Assembly (NCBI GenBank): GCA_030849065.1
Contig: JASAON010001647.1
Location: 1 to 64,000, forward strand
Source: Jaenimonas drosophilae
Lineage: Eukaryota > Euglenozoa > Kinetoplastea > Trypanosomatida > Trypanosomatidae
DNA length: 64,000 bases
Reading direction: 5' to 3'
Notes under the pieces: model-generated
What the model saw: only the letters and a program-made list of their open reading frames with translations
Told to the model about the DNA's origin: nothing
The model's database searches: none
Position numbers and translations under genes: made by a program
Part shown: piece by piece, positions 19,834 to 29,504 of the stretch
Numbering within the stretch: position 1 is the first letter of the stretch
How the letters are laid out: each line of letters begins with the position of its first letter

Positions 19834-21684
19834 CTACTTGCTTGGGAAGTGCAGGAGCTTGAAGCCTGTGTTTAGTTGTGTGGTCAGATCAACACGTAGA
19901 CGATAATCACCGTAGGGCATGGATTTGGCATTGGGGAATCCTGGCGGCAGCACAATCTTTAGCATGTCGCTCAAGACCTGCTCCTTCATCAAGCGATCAC
20001 TCGTTGTGGTTGTGGAGAGGGAGGGCGAAGCGTTTACTTCAATGAGGTAGGGCTCCAGCTGATCCCCAATGAGCACATCGAAGCCGTACAACTCACAGGC
20101 GTGGCGATCATTGAAGATAACGGGCTCCATCGCGCGCAATGAGTGAAACAAGAGGAACTCAATCTTCATCATCATGGATTCAGCCGCATAGGGGCCATAA
20201 CGTGCCTGGACGTACAGGAAGAGGTTCTGCAAAGACCACTTGCCGCCGTGGAGGTCGTTGTAGTGTGCATCGCCCTTCTGCAGTGCCACGTTGGTTAAGT
20301 GGCTGCCGAGATCCTCCTCGGAGAGGCAGTGATTGCCTGCGTACTTTGTGGCACAGAAACGTGCGAAGCCATCACGATGAAGGTAGGCCACCAGGGGTTT
20401 GTAGGAAGTGACGAGGCAGTACAAACGCAGATCAAACTTCTTGCCACCAATCAAGAGTGGATTGGTGATGTACCGGCTGACGATGAAGAGGCCCAACATG
20501 TTGTGTGCGGCAGCACTGGAGAGTGGGGCACCAGAGGATGCGTTGGCAGAGGAGGAGCTTGTTGTTGTGGCTGCTGCGCCACTTGTGGCTCCTGTTGTTG
20601 GCAGGTGAAGGGTGCCGTTGTATGTCATGCTCTCCACCTCCTTCTTCTCCTTCACCCAACGCAACAACTGTGGCAGCTTGTTAATCAGGAAGATACCTTT
20701 GCCCTGCGAACGCGACGTAGGCTTCACGATCCACGTTGCACCAGGACGGCGCTTGAATTCCTCCATAAACATGCCCATATCATTTGGAATGTTGAAGGTG
20801 GTTGGCACCGCATCCGCAAATGAAAAGCGCTGATAGCCATCACCACGCAATGCATCACGAGAGTTGCCGTCACGAGGTGTGGCACTGCCATCCACATCCA
20901 CATCGTCATTGCCAAAACGCACATGGGGGCGATCCATCACATCATCCGTTGGGGATGCAGCACCCCCACTCTGCATCACGGAAGCCAGAGCGGAGGCCGT
21001 CGCCCATTCACGTGCGGTGATGAGAGTCAAGCTACGACGTTGTTGTTGGCACTCGCGGAGGTAGCGCTTGATGTTCTTATACATCAAATCTTTCCGGGTG
21101 AGCTCGTAGTGATGTGGGAAGTGGTTGATGATTTGGTACTCACCGAGACGGTAATCGGCGTTGGCCATCAACGTACGCAGACGCCCAACAGACATCCAAA
21201 AGAAGTTCCATTCACCCGTTGCCGCCCCATCACGTTCGGCGGTGCCATCGACGACGAGCTCCTCTACGCGATGCGATGCGTGTGCGGCGGCATGACGCTC
21301 AAACATGAAGTGAATCACCTCCTTATCCAAATCGGTGCGATAGCGGAGCACCGCGCCGCCATTGATGGAACTGCCACTTGCACGAGATGGAGATGAGTTT
21401 GGATTGACGAGTGTACGAACGTGGCGTTTGCCGGAAAAAGTGCGAAGGGAGGTGGCGTTGTTGTGATGATGATGATGATGGCGATGACGATCACGAGTCT
21501 GCTGCAACAACAGGAGCATCGGAGATGGGCTGTTGGTATCATGTGTGGAGGTACGTCCACGTGCTTTGTTGTGTGTGCGGCGACGTGCAGAATCCTTGGC
21601 AACGCCTACAACCTCATCGTTGCGGGCGGATGAGGATGAAGATGGCGTTTGATCCTCACTCGCCTCATCTACAATGATGGCCAT
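19834..21684 (-). CDS. Tubulin-tyrosine-ligase-like (TTLL) protein, probable polyglutamylase
   Basis: A 616-residue TTLL enzyme, expected to add glutamates (or a related amino acid) to tubulin tails in the flagellar axoneme and cell-body microtubules. The ATP-grasp TTL domain fills the C-terminal two thirds. Visible motifs are WIVKPTSRSQGKGIFL (ATP binding), SRYITNPLLIGGKKFDLRLY, VTSYKPLVAYLHRDGFARF, HLTNVALQK, FDVLIGDQLEPYLIEVNASPSL (metal-binding E and N) and the end of the domain near residue 600. The FDLRLY ... VTSYKP pattern resembles TTLL1/TTLL9 polyglutamylases more than TTL or the glycylases. The first 100 residues are low-complexity with a His run. The start at 21684 follows AG 21712-21711. 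Confidence 0.9.
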   Translation of the reverse strand: MAIIVDEASEDQTPSSSSSARNDEVVGVAKDSARRRTHNKARGRTSTHDTNSPSPMLLLLQQTRDRHRHHHHHHNNATSLRTFSGKRHVRTLVNPNSSPSRASGSSINGGAVLRYRTDLDKEVIHFMFERHAAAHASHRVEELVVDGTAERDGAATGEWNFFWMSVGRLRTLMANADYRLGEYQIINHFPHHYELTRKDLMYKNIKRYLRECQQQRRSLTLITAREWATASALASVMQSGGAASPTDDVMDRPHVRFGNDDVDVDGSATPRDGNSRDALRGDGYQRFSFADAVPTTFNIPNDMGMFMEEFKRRPGATWIVKPTSRSQGKGIFLINKLPQLLRWVKEKKEVESMTYNGTLHLPTTGATSGAAATTTSSSSANASSGAPLSSAAAHNMLGLFIVSRYITNPLLIGGKKFDLRLYCLVTSYKPLVAYLHRDGFARFCATKYAGNHCLSEEDLGSHLTNVALQKGDAHYNDLHGGKWSLQNLFLYVQARYGPYAAESMMMKIEFLLFHSLRAMEPVIFNDRHACELYGFDVLIGDQLEPYLIEVNASPSLSTTTTSDRLMKEQVLSDMLKIVLPPGFPNAKSMPYGDYRLRVDLTTQLNTGFKLLHFPSK

Positions 21685-22056
21685 GCTACACTAGACGTAC
21701 GACTAAACACCTACACACACAACAACAACAAAAAAGAAGAATACATGATTCAACACAACACAACGTACACACACGTACATGGTGTATCCAACGAAACGCA
21801 CACATTCACGCACACAAATAATCTTAAGACGGAGTAGATATACCGGCCGCACTTGCGCGGATTATTCGTTTATTCGTCAAAACCGTAGTGAAGATGATGA
21901 TGGAACAACACAACCAACAAGGTATGCCAGAATCAGCACACGCACACCCATCAACACACAACCACGCACTCACGAACACACACATTCACAGGTGCATCAT
22001 CATCACGTACACGCACGAACAAACCGCAACTATCACAACTACACTCAAGTAGCACA
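21685..22056 (-). promoter_or_regulatory. Gap with trans-splice acceptor for the TTLL gene
   Basis: A tract of TTCTTCTTTTTTG plus TTG repeats at about 21721-21744 precedes AG at 21712-21711. The rest is CA-rich 3' untranslated sequence of the upstream gene; no gene seen. Confidence 0.55.
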
Positions 22057-24366
22057 TCATCCACCCTTCCTTGACTTCTTCTTCGTTTGCTTCGTCTTAT
22101 GGTTGTTAAGCAACGATGAAGATGATGATGATGATGCTACGGCAGGTGTTGTGAGCTTCTTCTTATTACCCCCAGCAAGACGTTGCTTCGTCGTCGGTGT
22201 AGATGCCTTCTTGGCACTTTGGTCCTGACGCGTGCCTTTCACTTCATCCTTCTCTGCACGCTTCATCAACAGTTTTTTCTTCTTTTGTGAATCATGCATG
22301 GCCTCTCGCTTACTTTCTTGAAGAATGTGGCGTGCGTCGTGCTCACTGCCTAAAAACTGTGCCAGCTCCTCGTGTAGTTGCGCACCATCTCCACGGTCCA
22401 TCAAGTTGAGGTCATCCGCCTCTCCTCGGAGCTCCTTCATGTTGATACTCTGCAAGCGGTGCAGGCGGCGCTTCATGGCACGTACACGCTTCTCAGGGAG
22501 CCGTGAGCCACTCTCCACCACCTCCGCCAACGTTCGTTCCATCTTTGTGGCGGCGGAGTTGTGCTCCTCGTTGGCAGAGGTGTTGTGAATGGAGATACTC
22601 CGCAATGATGATGATGATCCAGCAGCACCTCCACGGCGCTTGCCCCCACTTCCTTGTTGTGGTGCTGCATCAAATGGCGTGAGAAAGCTGAGCTCCTCCA
22701 CCGACGATGGATAATCCACGTGCGCGTAGCTCATGGTTGGTGTGTTGCTATCATCAATCCGCTCCACGACTGGTATGGGCTCCTCTACAATAATGCGGCC
22801 ATGTTTTTTCATCATGTAGTGTTGCTCGTGGCGCGACAAGCGTTTGCGTGGCGGCACCACATTCAATCGCACCGGCGCGGTGAATGAGCGGAGAAAGCGC
22901 TCACTCGGGGTGAGGAATTCAGCGCTCGCCGCCACCGCCGCCTTGGCTGCTGTGGCAATCACTGACACATCGTTGCTCGTTTGTAGAGTGTGCGCTGTTA
23001 TGTGGTGTTTGCGCTGTTGAAGTGCGCTGGCAACACCGCGTGGGAGGGATGCCTCGGTTGGCATCAAGGCCACGTAGGCCTCCAAGGGTGTAAGGGGAAC
23101 GGTGTCTTGCGTTTTGGCCGAAAACTGAATACGCTTGCGTGTTTTTTGGCAGTGTGCCGCTGCCGCACGGAGGTGGCTGAGGTGTGGAGATGATGTTGGC
23201 GGTATGAAGAAGTAATCTGGGCAACATCCGCTCACGACGGTGTAGAGCGACCACAGCGCGGCTTGTAAGAGCTCCATCCCAACCTGAGCATCGCACTCAC
23301 CCGTGTACTCAGAGGCCTGCAACACATCGGCGAGAAAATCCACGTCGATGGTATCGAGGTTGGCATTGATCAAGGTGCTATCCGGGTATGCCGCACGTAC
23401 GCTGCGGTAGCGCCTCCACAAGCCCATCGCCACCTCACCGGCACCAACATAATGATCACCTCCATTCAGCAAAAACAGAAAGATGAAGTCGATGCGCACC
23501 GAGGAAAGTTGTTGGATCGTGAGTGGTTGTGCCCCATCTCCGCCACTCGTGGAGCTCGCACGCATCCAGCGGTAGAGGATGTCCGAGACGTTGATGAGTT
23601 GCAGAGATGATGGCCCAATGATGGTGATACGTTGATAGTGCGTTGCGGCAATGCCAGTCAGCACCAAATCAATATCGTTGCCAAGAATCGTGACGGAGTC
23701 ATTGGGGTTGTAGGAGGGAGGTGCACGTGACGATGATGATGATCCCCAGGTTGATGAGGGCCCACCATGCTCCGCACCGGATGCGAGGTAGGCGAGGGCG
23801 CGTGAGATCTTTGCCTCACCCTCGCCCATCACCGTTGATCCGTAGAGATACACTGGGCAACAACGATTAAGAAATCCGCGACCTTCACGAAGCTTAAATT
23901 GTGCCGCGAGCGCATTCTCCAGCTCCACAAGGAACAGCGATCCTGCCGTGATGGCAAGTGAGTTTAGCTGTTGTTGTGTGTTGGCACCACAATCCATCAA
24001 ACTGGCCTTGCGACGACGAAGACGTTGCGTGTGCAGCTTCGCAATCGGTGCGGGCCCATCCAAACAGACGGTGAGCGATCTGCGCGGAATCACAACCTGC
24101 GTGAGAAGAATGCGAAGACGATCGAGAATAGCGGCAATTACGTCGCGCTTTGGCTTGTTCTCCACATCGGTCCGGCCAAAGCAGCTATGGATGATGCAAT
24201 TCATGTCAACGAGCACGTGATCCACCATCGTTGCACGCGTGGAGGAGGTTGGCCCATCCTCCTTCTCATCTTCATCTTCGTTGTGTGGCTCCTCGTCGTG
24301 AGGAACGGGTAGCTGACGGGTAATGCCGGCGGCATCAATAAACTTGCGGAGACCGAGCAATCCCAT
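22057..24366 (-). CDS. XRN-family 5'-3' exoribonuclease
   Basis: A 769-residue 5'-3' exonuclease of the XRN1/RAT1 family, which degrades 5'-monophosphate RNA. The N-terminal nuclease domain keeps the acidic metal-binding residues: LVDMNCIIHSCF (D54), CLDGPAPIAKLHTQR (D103), GEGEAKI (E182, E184) and GNDIDLVL (D231, D233). The start MGLLGLRKFI is the typical MG...-type N-terminus of the family. The protein is shorter than XRN1, and its C-terminus is highly basic (KTKQTKKKSRKGG), suggesting nuclear or nucleolar location. Kinetoplastids have four XRN proteins (XRNA-XRND); which one this matches cannot be settled by eye. Confidence 0.9.
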   Translation of the reverse strand: MGLLGLRKFIDAAGITRQLPVPHDEEPHNEDEDEKEDGPTSSTRATMVDHVLVDMNCIIHSCFGRTDVENKPKRDVIAAILDRLRILLTQVVIPRRSLTVCLDGPAPIAKLHTQRLRRRKASLMDCGANTQQQLNSLAITAGSLFLVELENALAAQFKLREGRGFLNRCCPVYLYGSTVMGEGEAKISRALAYLASGAEHGGPSSTWGSSSSSRAPPSYNPNDSVTILGNDIDLVLTGIAATHYQRITIIGPSSLQLINVSDILYRWMRASSTSGGDGAQPLTIQQLSSVRIDFIFLFLLNGGDHYVGAGEVAMGLWRRYRSVRAAYPDSTLINANLDTIDVDFLADVLQASEYTGECDAQVGMELLQAALWSLYTVVSGCCPDYFFIPPTSSPHLSHLRAAAAHCQKTRKRIQFSAKTQDTVPLTPLEAYVALMPTEASLPRGVASALQQRKHHITAHTLQTSNDVSVIATAAKAAVAASAEFLTPSERFLRSFTAPVRLNVVPPRKRLSRHEQHYMMKKHGRIIVEEPIPVVERIDDSNTPTMSYAHVDYPSSVEELSFLTPFDAAPQQGSGGKRRGGAAGSSSSLRSISIHNTSANEEHNSAATKMERTLAEVVESGSRLPEKRVRAMKRRLHRLQSINMKELRGEADDLNLMDRGDGAQLHEELAQFLGSEHDARHILQESKREAMHDSQKKKKLLMKRAEKDEVKGTRQDQSAKKASTPTTKQRLAGGNKKKLTTPAVASSSSSSSLLNNHKTKQTKKKSRKGG

Positions 24367-24718
24367 GGTGCAACAGAAGGATGACGATGATGATGTTGTG
24401 TGCGAATATGTGGATGACGAGGAGTCAGTGACGTAAAGAGGGGCTGCCTACGTCTCTTCGTGAGATACACAACAATGAACTACGTTTGTGATGATGTTGT
24501 TGTAGTACACCAACCAATACAAGAAGAAGAAGAAGAAGAAGAAAACAAAAAACATGTGTGTATATTGCAACAGATGAACTACAGCAAACACGTCGATGTA
24601 GGCGTACTACTGTTGGTAGGGTACTTCGTTTCATTGTGTGTGAAAAATGTGCGTGGTTCATGTTGAAGAATACCAGCAACAACCCACGTCATGCATGTTC
24701 TCTGTGTAGCACAACAAC
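24367..24718 (-). promoter_or_regulatory. Gap with TTC tract and possible acceptor for the XRN gene
   Basis: A (TTC)n tract at about 24521-24541 on the coding strand is followed by AG at 24449-24448 and 24445-24444. No gene is seen. Confidence 0.45.
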
Positions 24719-26155
24719 TTAGATTGTGACTATCTCAAAATCATCATCATCATCTTCATACGCATCTTTGGTAAAGGCAGAACGTGGCTGTCGCGCGTTG
24801 CTCCGATTGCTTGGAAGCACATCTCCATCATCCTCATCCATCTTCACCCACTCCTCTACGATGGAGGAGGAGCTCGTGCCACTGTTATTGTTCTTGTTGT
24901 TCGTAATGATTGCTGAAATGTTGGCCTCTAGCGCAGACAAACGTTCAATGCTTTCTGCCCGACGACTGGCAAAGTACGCCACGGGTGTATCGTCATGAGC
25001 GGAGTTCTTCTTCATTGCCAGAACCTCTTCCGTTGATGATGATGATGGTGCTGCTGCTCCTTCATGACGTTGCTCTGCGGCACTCCTTCTATCCTGATCA
25101 ACCTTCTTGTAGTAGGTGGAGATCCATCGCGGCAACGCCTCCACGAGCTGCCCACTCTGCCGCATTTGCCAATCCGTCTGGATGCGTGCGGAGCTCGCAA
25201 AAACATTCGTGAGTTGTTTCTGCAACGTGAAGGGCACGACGAGATCATGTACACGGAGGAGCTGCATACCAACAAAGGCCAAGTCTGTGTTGCCCGTTTC
25301 TTGTGCCGCGGCGAGATACAACTCCGCCACGGTAGCGACGCGTGCGTGCGCATCGTGCGGCAGGCACAACGAAGCTGGCGCGCGGTCATGAGCGAGGGCC
25401 AACGTTAATCCGGGCAACATCGCCACCGTCGCGCTGCGTTTGGCAGGATCGGCGAGGTCCATGGCGAGCTGACGCAACATGGGCACGAAGATTTCCTCAG
25501 GTAGGCCACGTCGATGGATCGCGTACACCAGCGGCATAACATCGTGCATCGGTGCGTGATGGCGTGCGAGGGCGGCACAGAAGTTTGGCCAACGTTTCGG
25601 GCCCATCGCATCCATTGTTGTGCTTGGTGCTTTTAGCAAGGATATGCCATCTACAAACCAACGGCTGATCTCCTCCTCCATCTTCATCACACGTGGTGCC
25701 GATGGTGATGATGATGATGATGGTGATGATGATGCATCTGGAAGAAGTTGCTCACGAATCAGAATGTGCACGAGATCCACCAGGGGTGTGTAAAGCAAGA
25801 AGAAGAGCTCCGAAACGTGTGTGGCGATTAACACCTGCACGTTGGCCTCCACCTCCGTCGTGGTGAGCTCCTCCACTGGCCCATCTTCCAGACCTCCGCT
25901 TGGATCAGCGAAGAGGTTGGCATCCAACGAAGATGCGAAGGTGGCAGCGCTGCGTTCCTGATCGTTGACGTGTAGATCCACCATCTCCATGCGGGAGAGA
26001 GGAGTCTTTTCCTTGGCACGGAAAATGCACGACGTGTGAAGACGCCGTCGAGCATTCAGCACATGATGATGTGCAGCATCCTTCTGGTGCTGACGATGAA
26101 GGAGCAGAGGAACACGCGACCGGAATTGCAGTGGCGTCGATCGCCGCATGATCAT
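24719..26155 (-). CDS. Protein of unknown function, probably mitochondrial
   Basis: No family recognised. The 478-residue protein begins with an Arg/His-rich, acid-free stretch of about 50 residues that looks like a mitochondrial presequence. The middle (about 100-340) is helical with repeated amphipathic segments such as ATHVSELFFLLYTPLVDLVH, NFCAALARHHAPMHDVMPLV and DLAFVGMQLLRVHDLVVPF, compatible with a helical-repeat scaffold of the PPR or similar type. The C-terminal third is Ser/Asn-rich and ends in an acidic YEDDDDDFEIVTI tail. The start is well supported: a long CT tract, then AG at 26165-26164 and an 8-nt leader. Confidence 0.68.
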   Translation of the reverse strand: MIMRRSTPLQFRSRVPLLLHRQHQKDAAHHHVLNARRRLHTSCIFRAKEKTPLSRMEMVDLHVNDQERSAATFASSLDANLFADPSGGLEDGPVEELTTTEVEANVQVLIATHVSELFFLLYTPLVDLVHILIREQLLPDASSSPSSSSSPSAPRVMKMEEEISRWFVDGISLLKAPSTTMDAMGPKRWPNFCAALARHHAPMHDVMPLVYAIHRRGLPEEIFVPMLRQLAMDLADPAKRSATVAMLPGLTLALAHDRAPASLCLPHDAHARVATVAELYLAAAQETGNTDLAFVGMQLLRVHDLVVPFTLQKQLTNVFASSARIQTDWQMRQSGQLVEALPRWISTYYKKVDQDRRSAAEQRHEGAAAPSSSSTEEVLAMKKNSAHDDTPVAYFASRRAESIERLSALEANISAIITNNKNNNSGTSSSSIVEEWVKMDEDDGDVLPSNRSNARQPRSAFTKDAYEDDDDDFEIVTI

Positions 26156-26304
26156 GGATGGAGCTACGCAAACAAAGCAGAGAAAAGAGAGAGAGAGAGA
26201 GTAGCATCATCAGAAACACGTGAGTTGATGTGTGCTCCACCACACCGACATCATATCGCATTCACATATGCGGGCACATGATTATTATGTTGTTGTGATG
26301 ACGA

Positions 26305-26338
26305 AGACGTTTCATCATCTCGTGATGATGAAACGTCT
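26305..26338. repeat. Perfect 15-bp inverted repeat at the stop codon of the PLP-fold gene
   Basis: The arms at 26305-26319 and 26324-26338 are exact reverse complements with a 4-base loop. The right arm touches the stop codon (26340-26338) of the gene ending there, so in the transcript the hairpin begins at the stop and occupies the first bases of the 3' untranslated region. Confidence 0.9.
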
Positions 26339-28410
26339 CACTCAATCCTCAGAGATGAATGAGCAGCTTCCATCAAGGTTTGCATGACGTAGTCCGCCAC
26401 CAACGACGGTGACGTCTTGCTGATGGGCGTTGATGTGCGTAGTGCAATCCAGCTTCTTCGTTGCAGGTACACAAGACTCAATGAGATATCCACTGGCGGA
26501 GTTTGTGTTGTTGTTGTGGTTGATGATGATGAAGCATCGTCATGGATGTGTTGTTCGTCTTCCACGATGGTTTTCCACGTCTCGCACAGCTCCACGTTTG
26601 CCTCATCCGACTGCATCAGCCACCGCAACATCACAACACCAAAAGCCGTGGTGCCAACCATGGGGCAATCAAAGCGTCCATCTGCCATAACACGTGCAGA
26701 GATGAGCTCCAGGTGTTGATGATGTTGTGTCTGACGCGCCATCAAACGCGATCGTGGAGATGATGATGGCGTACCACTCACAGCGTGTTGCTGCTGCTGG
26801 AGAATGAAGTAGCTTGCCAAATGAAGGAGCTGACGTGGATTGCCCGTGAGTGATGATGATGCTGATGAAACAGACTCCACACGTGCTGCGTGCGCACCAC
26901 CACCGAGACACCGTCCATTCATTGATGTTGATCGTGCATCGTCGAGCGACCGCATCGCCCACGTAACTTTACGATGATCCGCCACAAATAAAAGTTGCGG
27001 TGATGTGTTGTGGGCATCCATCACGTTTGGTGGCACAAGTACATCGGCCATGGATGCACAACTGGCAGGGCACACAAAGAAGGAGTCTGCCTTGCGTAGC
27101 GCCGCTTGCACATCTCGTGTGGCATCTTCACCCAACAAGGATGATGCTGATGACGATGTTGTTGTTGGCATGACGGAGGAGAGCGCAAAACCTCCTGCAC
27201 ATGCATCAATGTGCATCCAAACACCGGTTCTCGCGCAAAAATCACTCATCTCCCCGAGCGGATCCACTGCACCACTCAGATAGCTCCCGCACGTACCAAC
27301 CATGAGCGCGGGCACACGTCCAGCGCTGATATCCTCCGCCATGGCACGTCGGAGCTCTGAAAACATCACGGCATAATTCCTCGTCTTCACGTTCGCAATG
27401 GTTTGCAACACACGAATGTGCGCAACGCCCATCAAACGTGCCACACGTGCCAAGTCTGGATCGGCCTGGTCACTCACGTACATCACCAAAAGTTGTTGTT
27501 GACGAACAACATCGTCGGCAGAATTGTGCATGCGTGTGTTGCTGCACCGATGACGTGCTTGTGTTAGGACGGTGTGCAGGAGGCAGGCGTAGGCTTCCGT
27601 ACGTGAGTTGTATATCCAACCTCCGCCACACGATGATGATGGGTGATCTTCGGTCTTCGTCAATGTTGTTGCTGATGATGATGATGTACGTGCAACGGCA
27701 CCAGGACGTGGATGATGTGCGTAGATGGCGTTGGGGTTGTCTGACGTTCCGGCAATTGTAGGTGCGGTATTGATATTCATCAGTTCCATGTTGCCATCCT
27801 CACGAAGATTCATCGGCGACCAAAACCATTGACGTGCAGCACTTGGAGCAGTTGTTGCTGCTGATGGAGAACTCAACATCCATCGCCATCGAGGTGGCAG
27901 ACCCATGGCCTCTGCGTAGAGATTCATCAAAACCTTCTCAACGACCTCCACATCGATTGATGGAGATGAAGATGAAGATGATGATGTTGAACGTTGGCGT
28001 GTGCGACGCTCCAGCTCACTTGGCGGGATTGATGTACGCAGAAGCATATCCAGTAGATTGGATGCCGTGGATGCACCCATCACAGCATCCACATTGCTAC
28101 ATGACGATGGCATATGTACGGAGGCCGAAGACGTGGAGGCAGAGATGGCCAACACATGATGAAGAATGTTGTGTAGGCTCAGATCACTAGAGGATTTTGC
28201 TGCAGCTCCACATGAAGTGGTGTGTTTTCTCGCGTTGCTCCAGGCCTCGGAGTGACGAGCGAGCTCACGTGCAACATTTATCTCTGCATCATTTCCATTC
28301 GTACGTGTTGTTCTTGGTGATAATGATGTGGTTGTGGTGGTTGGTGGTGGTCCGTTCAGGAAGTGCGTCAATCGGGTGAGTACTGTAGCCACATGAGCGA
28401 GGCGCTGCAT
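26338..28410 (-). CDS. Group II PLP-decarboxylase-fold protein lacking the catalytic lysine
   Basis: The 690-residue protein has the fold signature of group II pyridoxal-phosphate decarboxylases (aromatic amino acid, histidine or glutamate decarboxylases): RTEAYACLLHTVLTQAR, LLVMYVSDQADPD, GTCGSYLSGAVDPLGEM and WMHIDACAGGFAL. Two key residues are missing. The His that stacks on the cofactor (normally in QAHSS) is Asp, codon 27462-27460, and the Schiff-base Lys of the NPHK motif is Ser in CPASCAS, codon 27063-27061. Long Ser-rich inserts interrupt the fold. It is therefore probably a pseudoenzyme, unless a shifted lysine (for example in ADHRK) substitutes. The start at 28410 is chosen because AG at 28434-28433 precedes it and the frame upstream has no ATG. 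Confidence 0.75.
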   Translation of the reverse strand: MQRLAHVATVLTRLTHFLNGPPPTTTTTSLSPRTTRTNGNDAEINVARELARHSEAWSNARKHTTSCGAAAKSSSDLSLHNILHHVLAISASTSSASVHMPSSCSNVDAVMGASTASNLLDMLLRTSIPPSELERRTRQRSTSSSSSSSPSIDVEVVEKVLMNLYAEAMGLPPRWRWMLSSPSAATTAPSAARQWFWSPMNLREDGNMELMNINTAPTIAGTSDNPNAIYAHHPRPGAVARTSSSSATTLTKTEDHPSSSCGGGWIYNSRTEAYACLLHTVLTQARHRCSNTRMHNSADDVVRQQQLLVMYVSDQADPDLARVARLMGVAHIRVLQTIANVKTRNYAVMFSELRRAMAEDISAGRVPALMVGTCGSYLSGAVDPLGEMSDFCARTGVWMHIDACAGGFALSSVMPTTTSSSASSLLGEDATRDVQAALRKADSFFVCPASCASMADVLVPPNVMDAHNTSPQLLFVADHRKVTWAMRSLDDARSTSMNGRCLGGGAHAARVESVSSASSSLTGNPRQLLHLASYFILQQQQHAVSGTPSSSPRSRLMARQTQHHQHLELISARVMADGRFDCPMVGTTAFGVVMLRWLMQSDEANVELCETWKTIVEDEQHIHDDASSSSTTTTTQTPPVDISLSLVYLQRRSWIALRTSTPISKTSPSLVADYVMQTLMEAAHSSLRIE

Positions 28411-28666
28411 CGATTCAAGGATGGAGATCACCCTAATAGCCTACATACATGCACAACGAAGAAGATGATGATGATGATAGTGAACGTGAAGCTACACATA
28501 AATTTGTGGTACATTGTTACGTACAACCATGTTGTGTGTGCGTATGCATATTAATTGAAACAGTTATGGCGGAGAATTGATGAGCAATGATACAAATCAT
28601 CATCATCGTGAATCTTAATCGTCAATTGAGTTGTTGTTGTTGTTGGCATGAGACTCATCCATATCA

Positions 28667-29167
28667 TCATGAATCTTCTTCCTCTTCATCATCATCATCA
28701 TCGTTGCTGCTATCTTCGAGTTTTGTGATGGTGTTGGCCCTCGCCTTGCCGCGCGGATGATTCAGCTCACCCTTCACAACCGCCGTGCGCTCACGCTTTG
28801 CCTGCTGATCATCGTCTCGACGATCATATTGATCAAATCCATCTCCATCCGCAAGCTCCACGCCACTGCTCCTCTGCAGCTCCGCCAAGGTTGGCGGTGG
28901 CCAGTAGGAGGAATTCTGCACAATAACAAACATGGGATCGTTGATGATTGGGTCAAAGGAAGATGAAGTACCTCCATGTGCATCCGTGGCAGAAGATGTG
29001 GCAGCACCACTCAGCTCTGCGTGCATCTGATCCACATTAACCTTGTGTGCTCCCGCCTCATTTGTGCGTGGCAGCGGAACAGAGCTGAATTGGCGCGATT
29101 CAATGGCCTTGTTGGTGAGACGAATGCGCTGCTGCGGCTTCTTCTCCTTCTTTGCTGCTGCAGGCAT
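28667..29167 (-). CDS. Small protein of unknown function with acidic tail
   Basis: A 166-residue protein not recognised as any family. It begins with a Lys-rich segment (MPAAAKKEKKPQQRIRLTNK), has a central stretch FDPIINDPMFVIVQNSSYWP followed by PPTLAELQRSSGVEL, and ends in a run of Asp and Glu. It looks mostly disordered and soluble. The ATG at 29167 is taken as the start because AG at 29177-29176, behind a CA-rich tract, lies just upstream; an earlier in-frame ATG at 29224 would sit before that acceptor. Confidence 0.6.
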   Translation of the reverse strand: MPAAAKKEKKPQQRIRLTNKAIESRQFSSVPLPRTNEAGAHKVNVDQMHAELSGAATSSATDAHGGTSSSFDPIINDPMFVIVQNSSYWPPPTLAELQRSSGVELADGDGFDQYDRRDDDQQAKRERTAVVKGELNHPRGKARANTITKLEDSSNDDDDDEEEEDS

Positions 29168-29504
29168 GTGAACGTCTGTGTGAGTGTGTGGGTGGGTGTG
29201 TGTAGTAGTAGTAGTGGTGGCCACAGCTGAAGATGCAAGAGATACATCACACAGTAAGAAGATTAATAAAAGAAAAGATGATGAAGAAGTGATTTGGCAT
29301 CAAAGCGCATCCATCAACACGCAATGCACATGATGATGGCGAATAGTGTTGTGATGTGCCTCATCAAGGAGAGATGTGATGAAGGTTCCACGCGTTGTGC
29401 GTCCTGGTGATCATTCATGACGGCCACACCACAACACAAAAAAAAACCCTGTGTTTCAGTGAATGCTTTAAATGAATGTGAATGTGCGTATGTACGCGTG
29501 TTGA
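29168..29504 (-). promoter_or_regulatory. Gap with acceptor for the small acidic-tailed gene
   Basis: A TAC/CA-rich stretch precedes AG at 29177-29176, 8 nt from the ATG. An A-rich run (T-rich on the coding strand) at about 29438-29446 belongs to the 3' untranslated region of the FKP gene. No gene seen. Confidence 0.45.
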
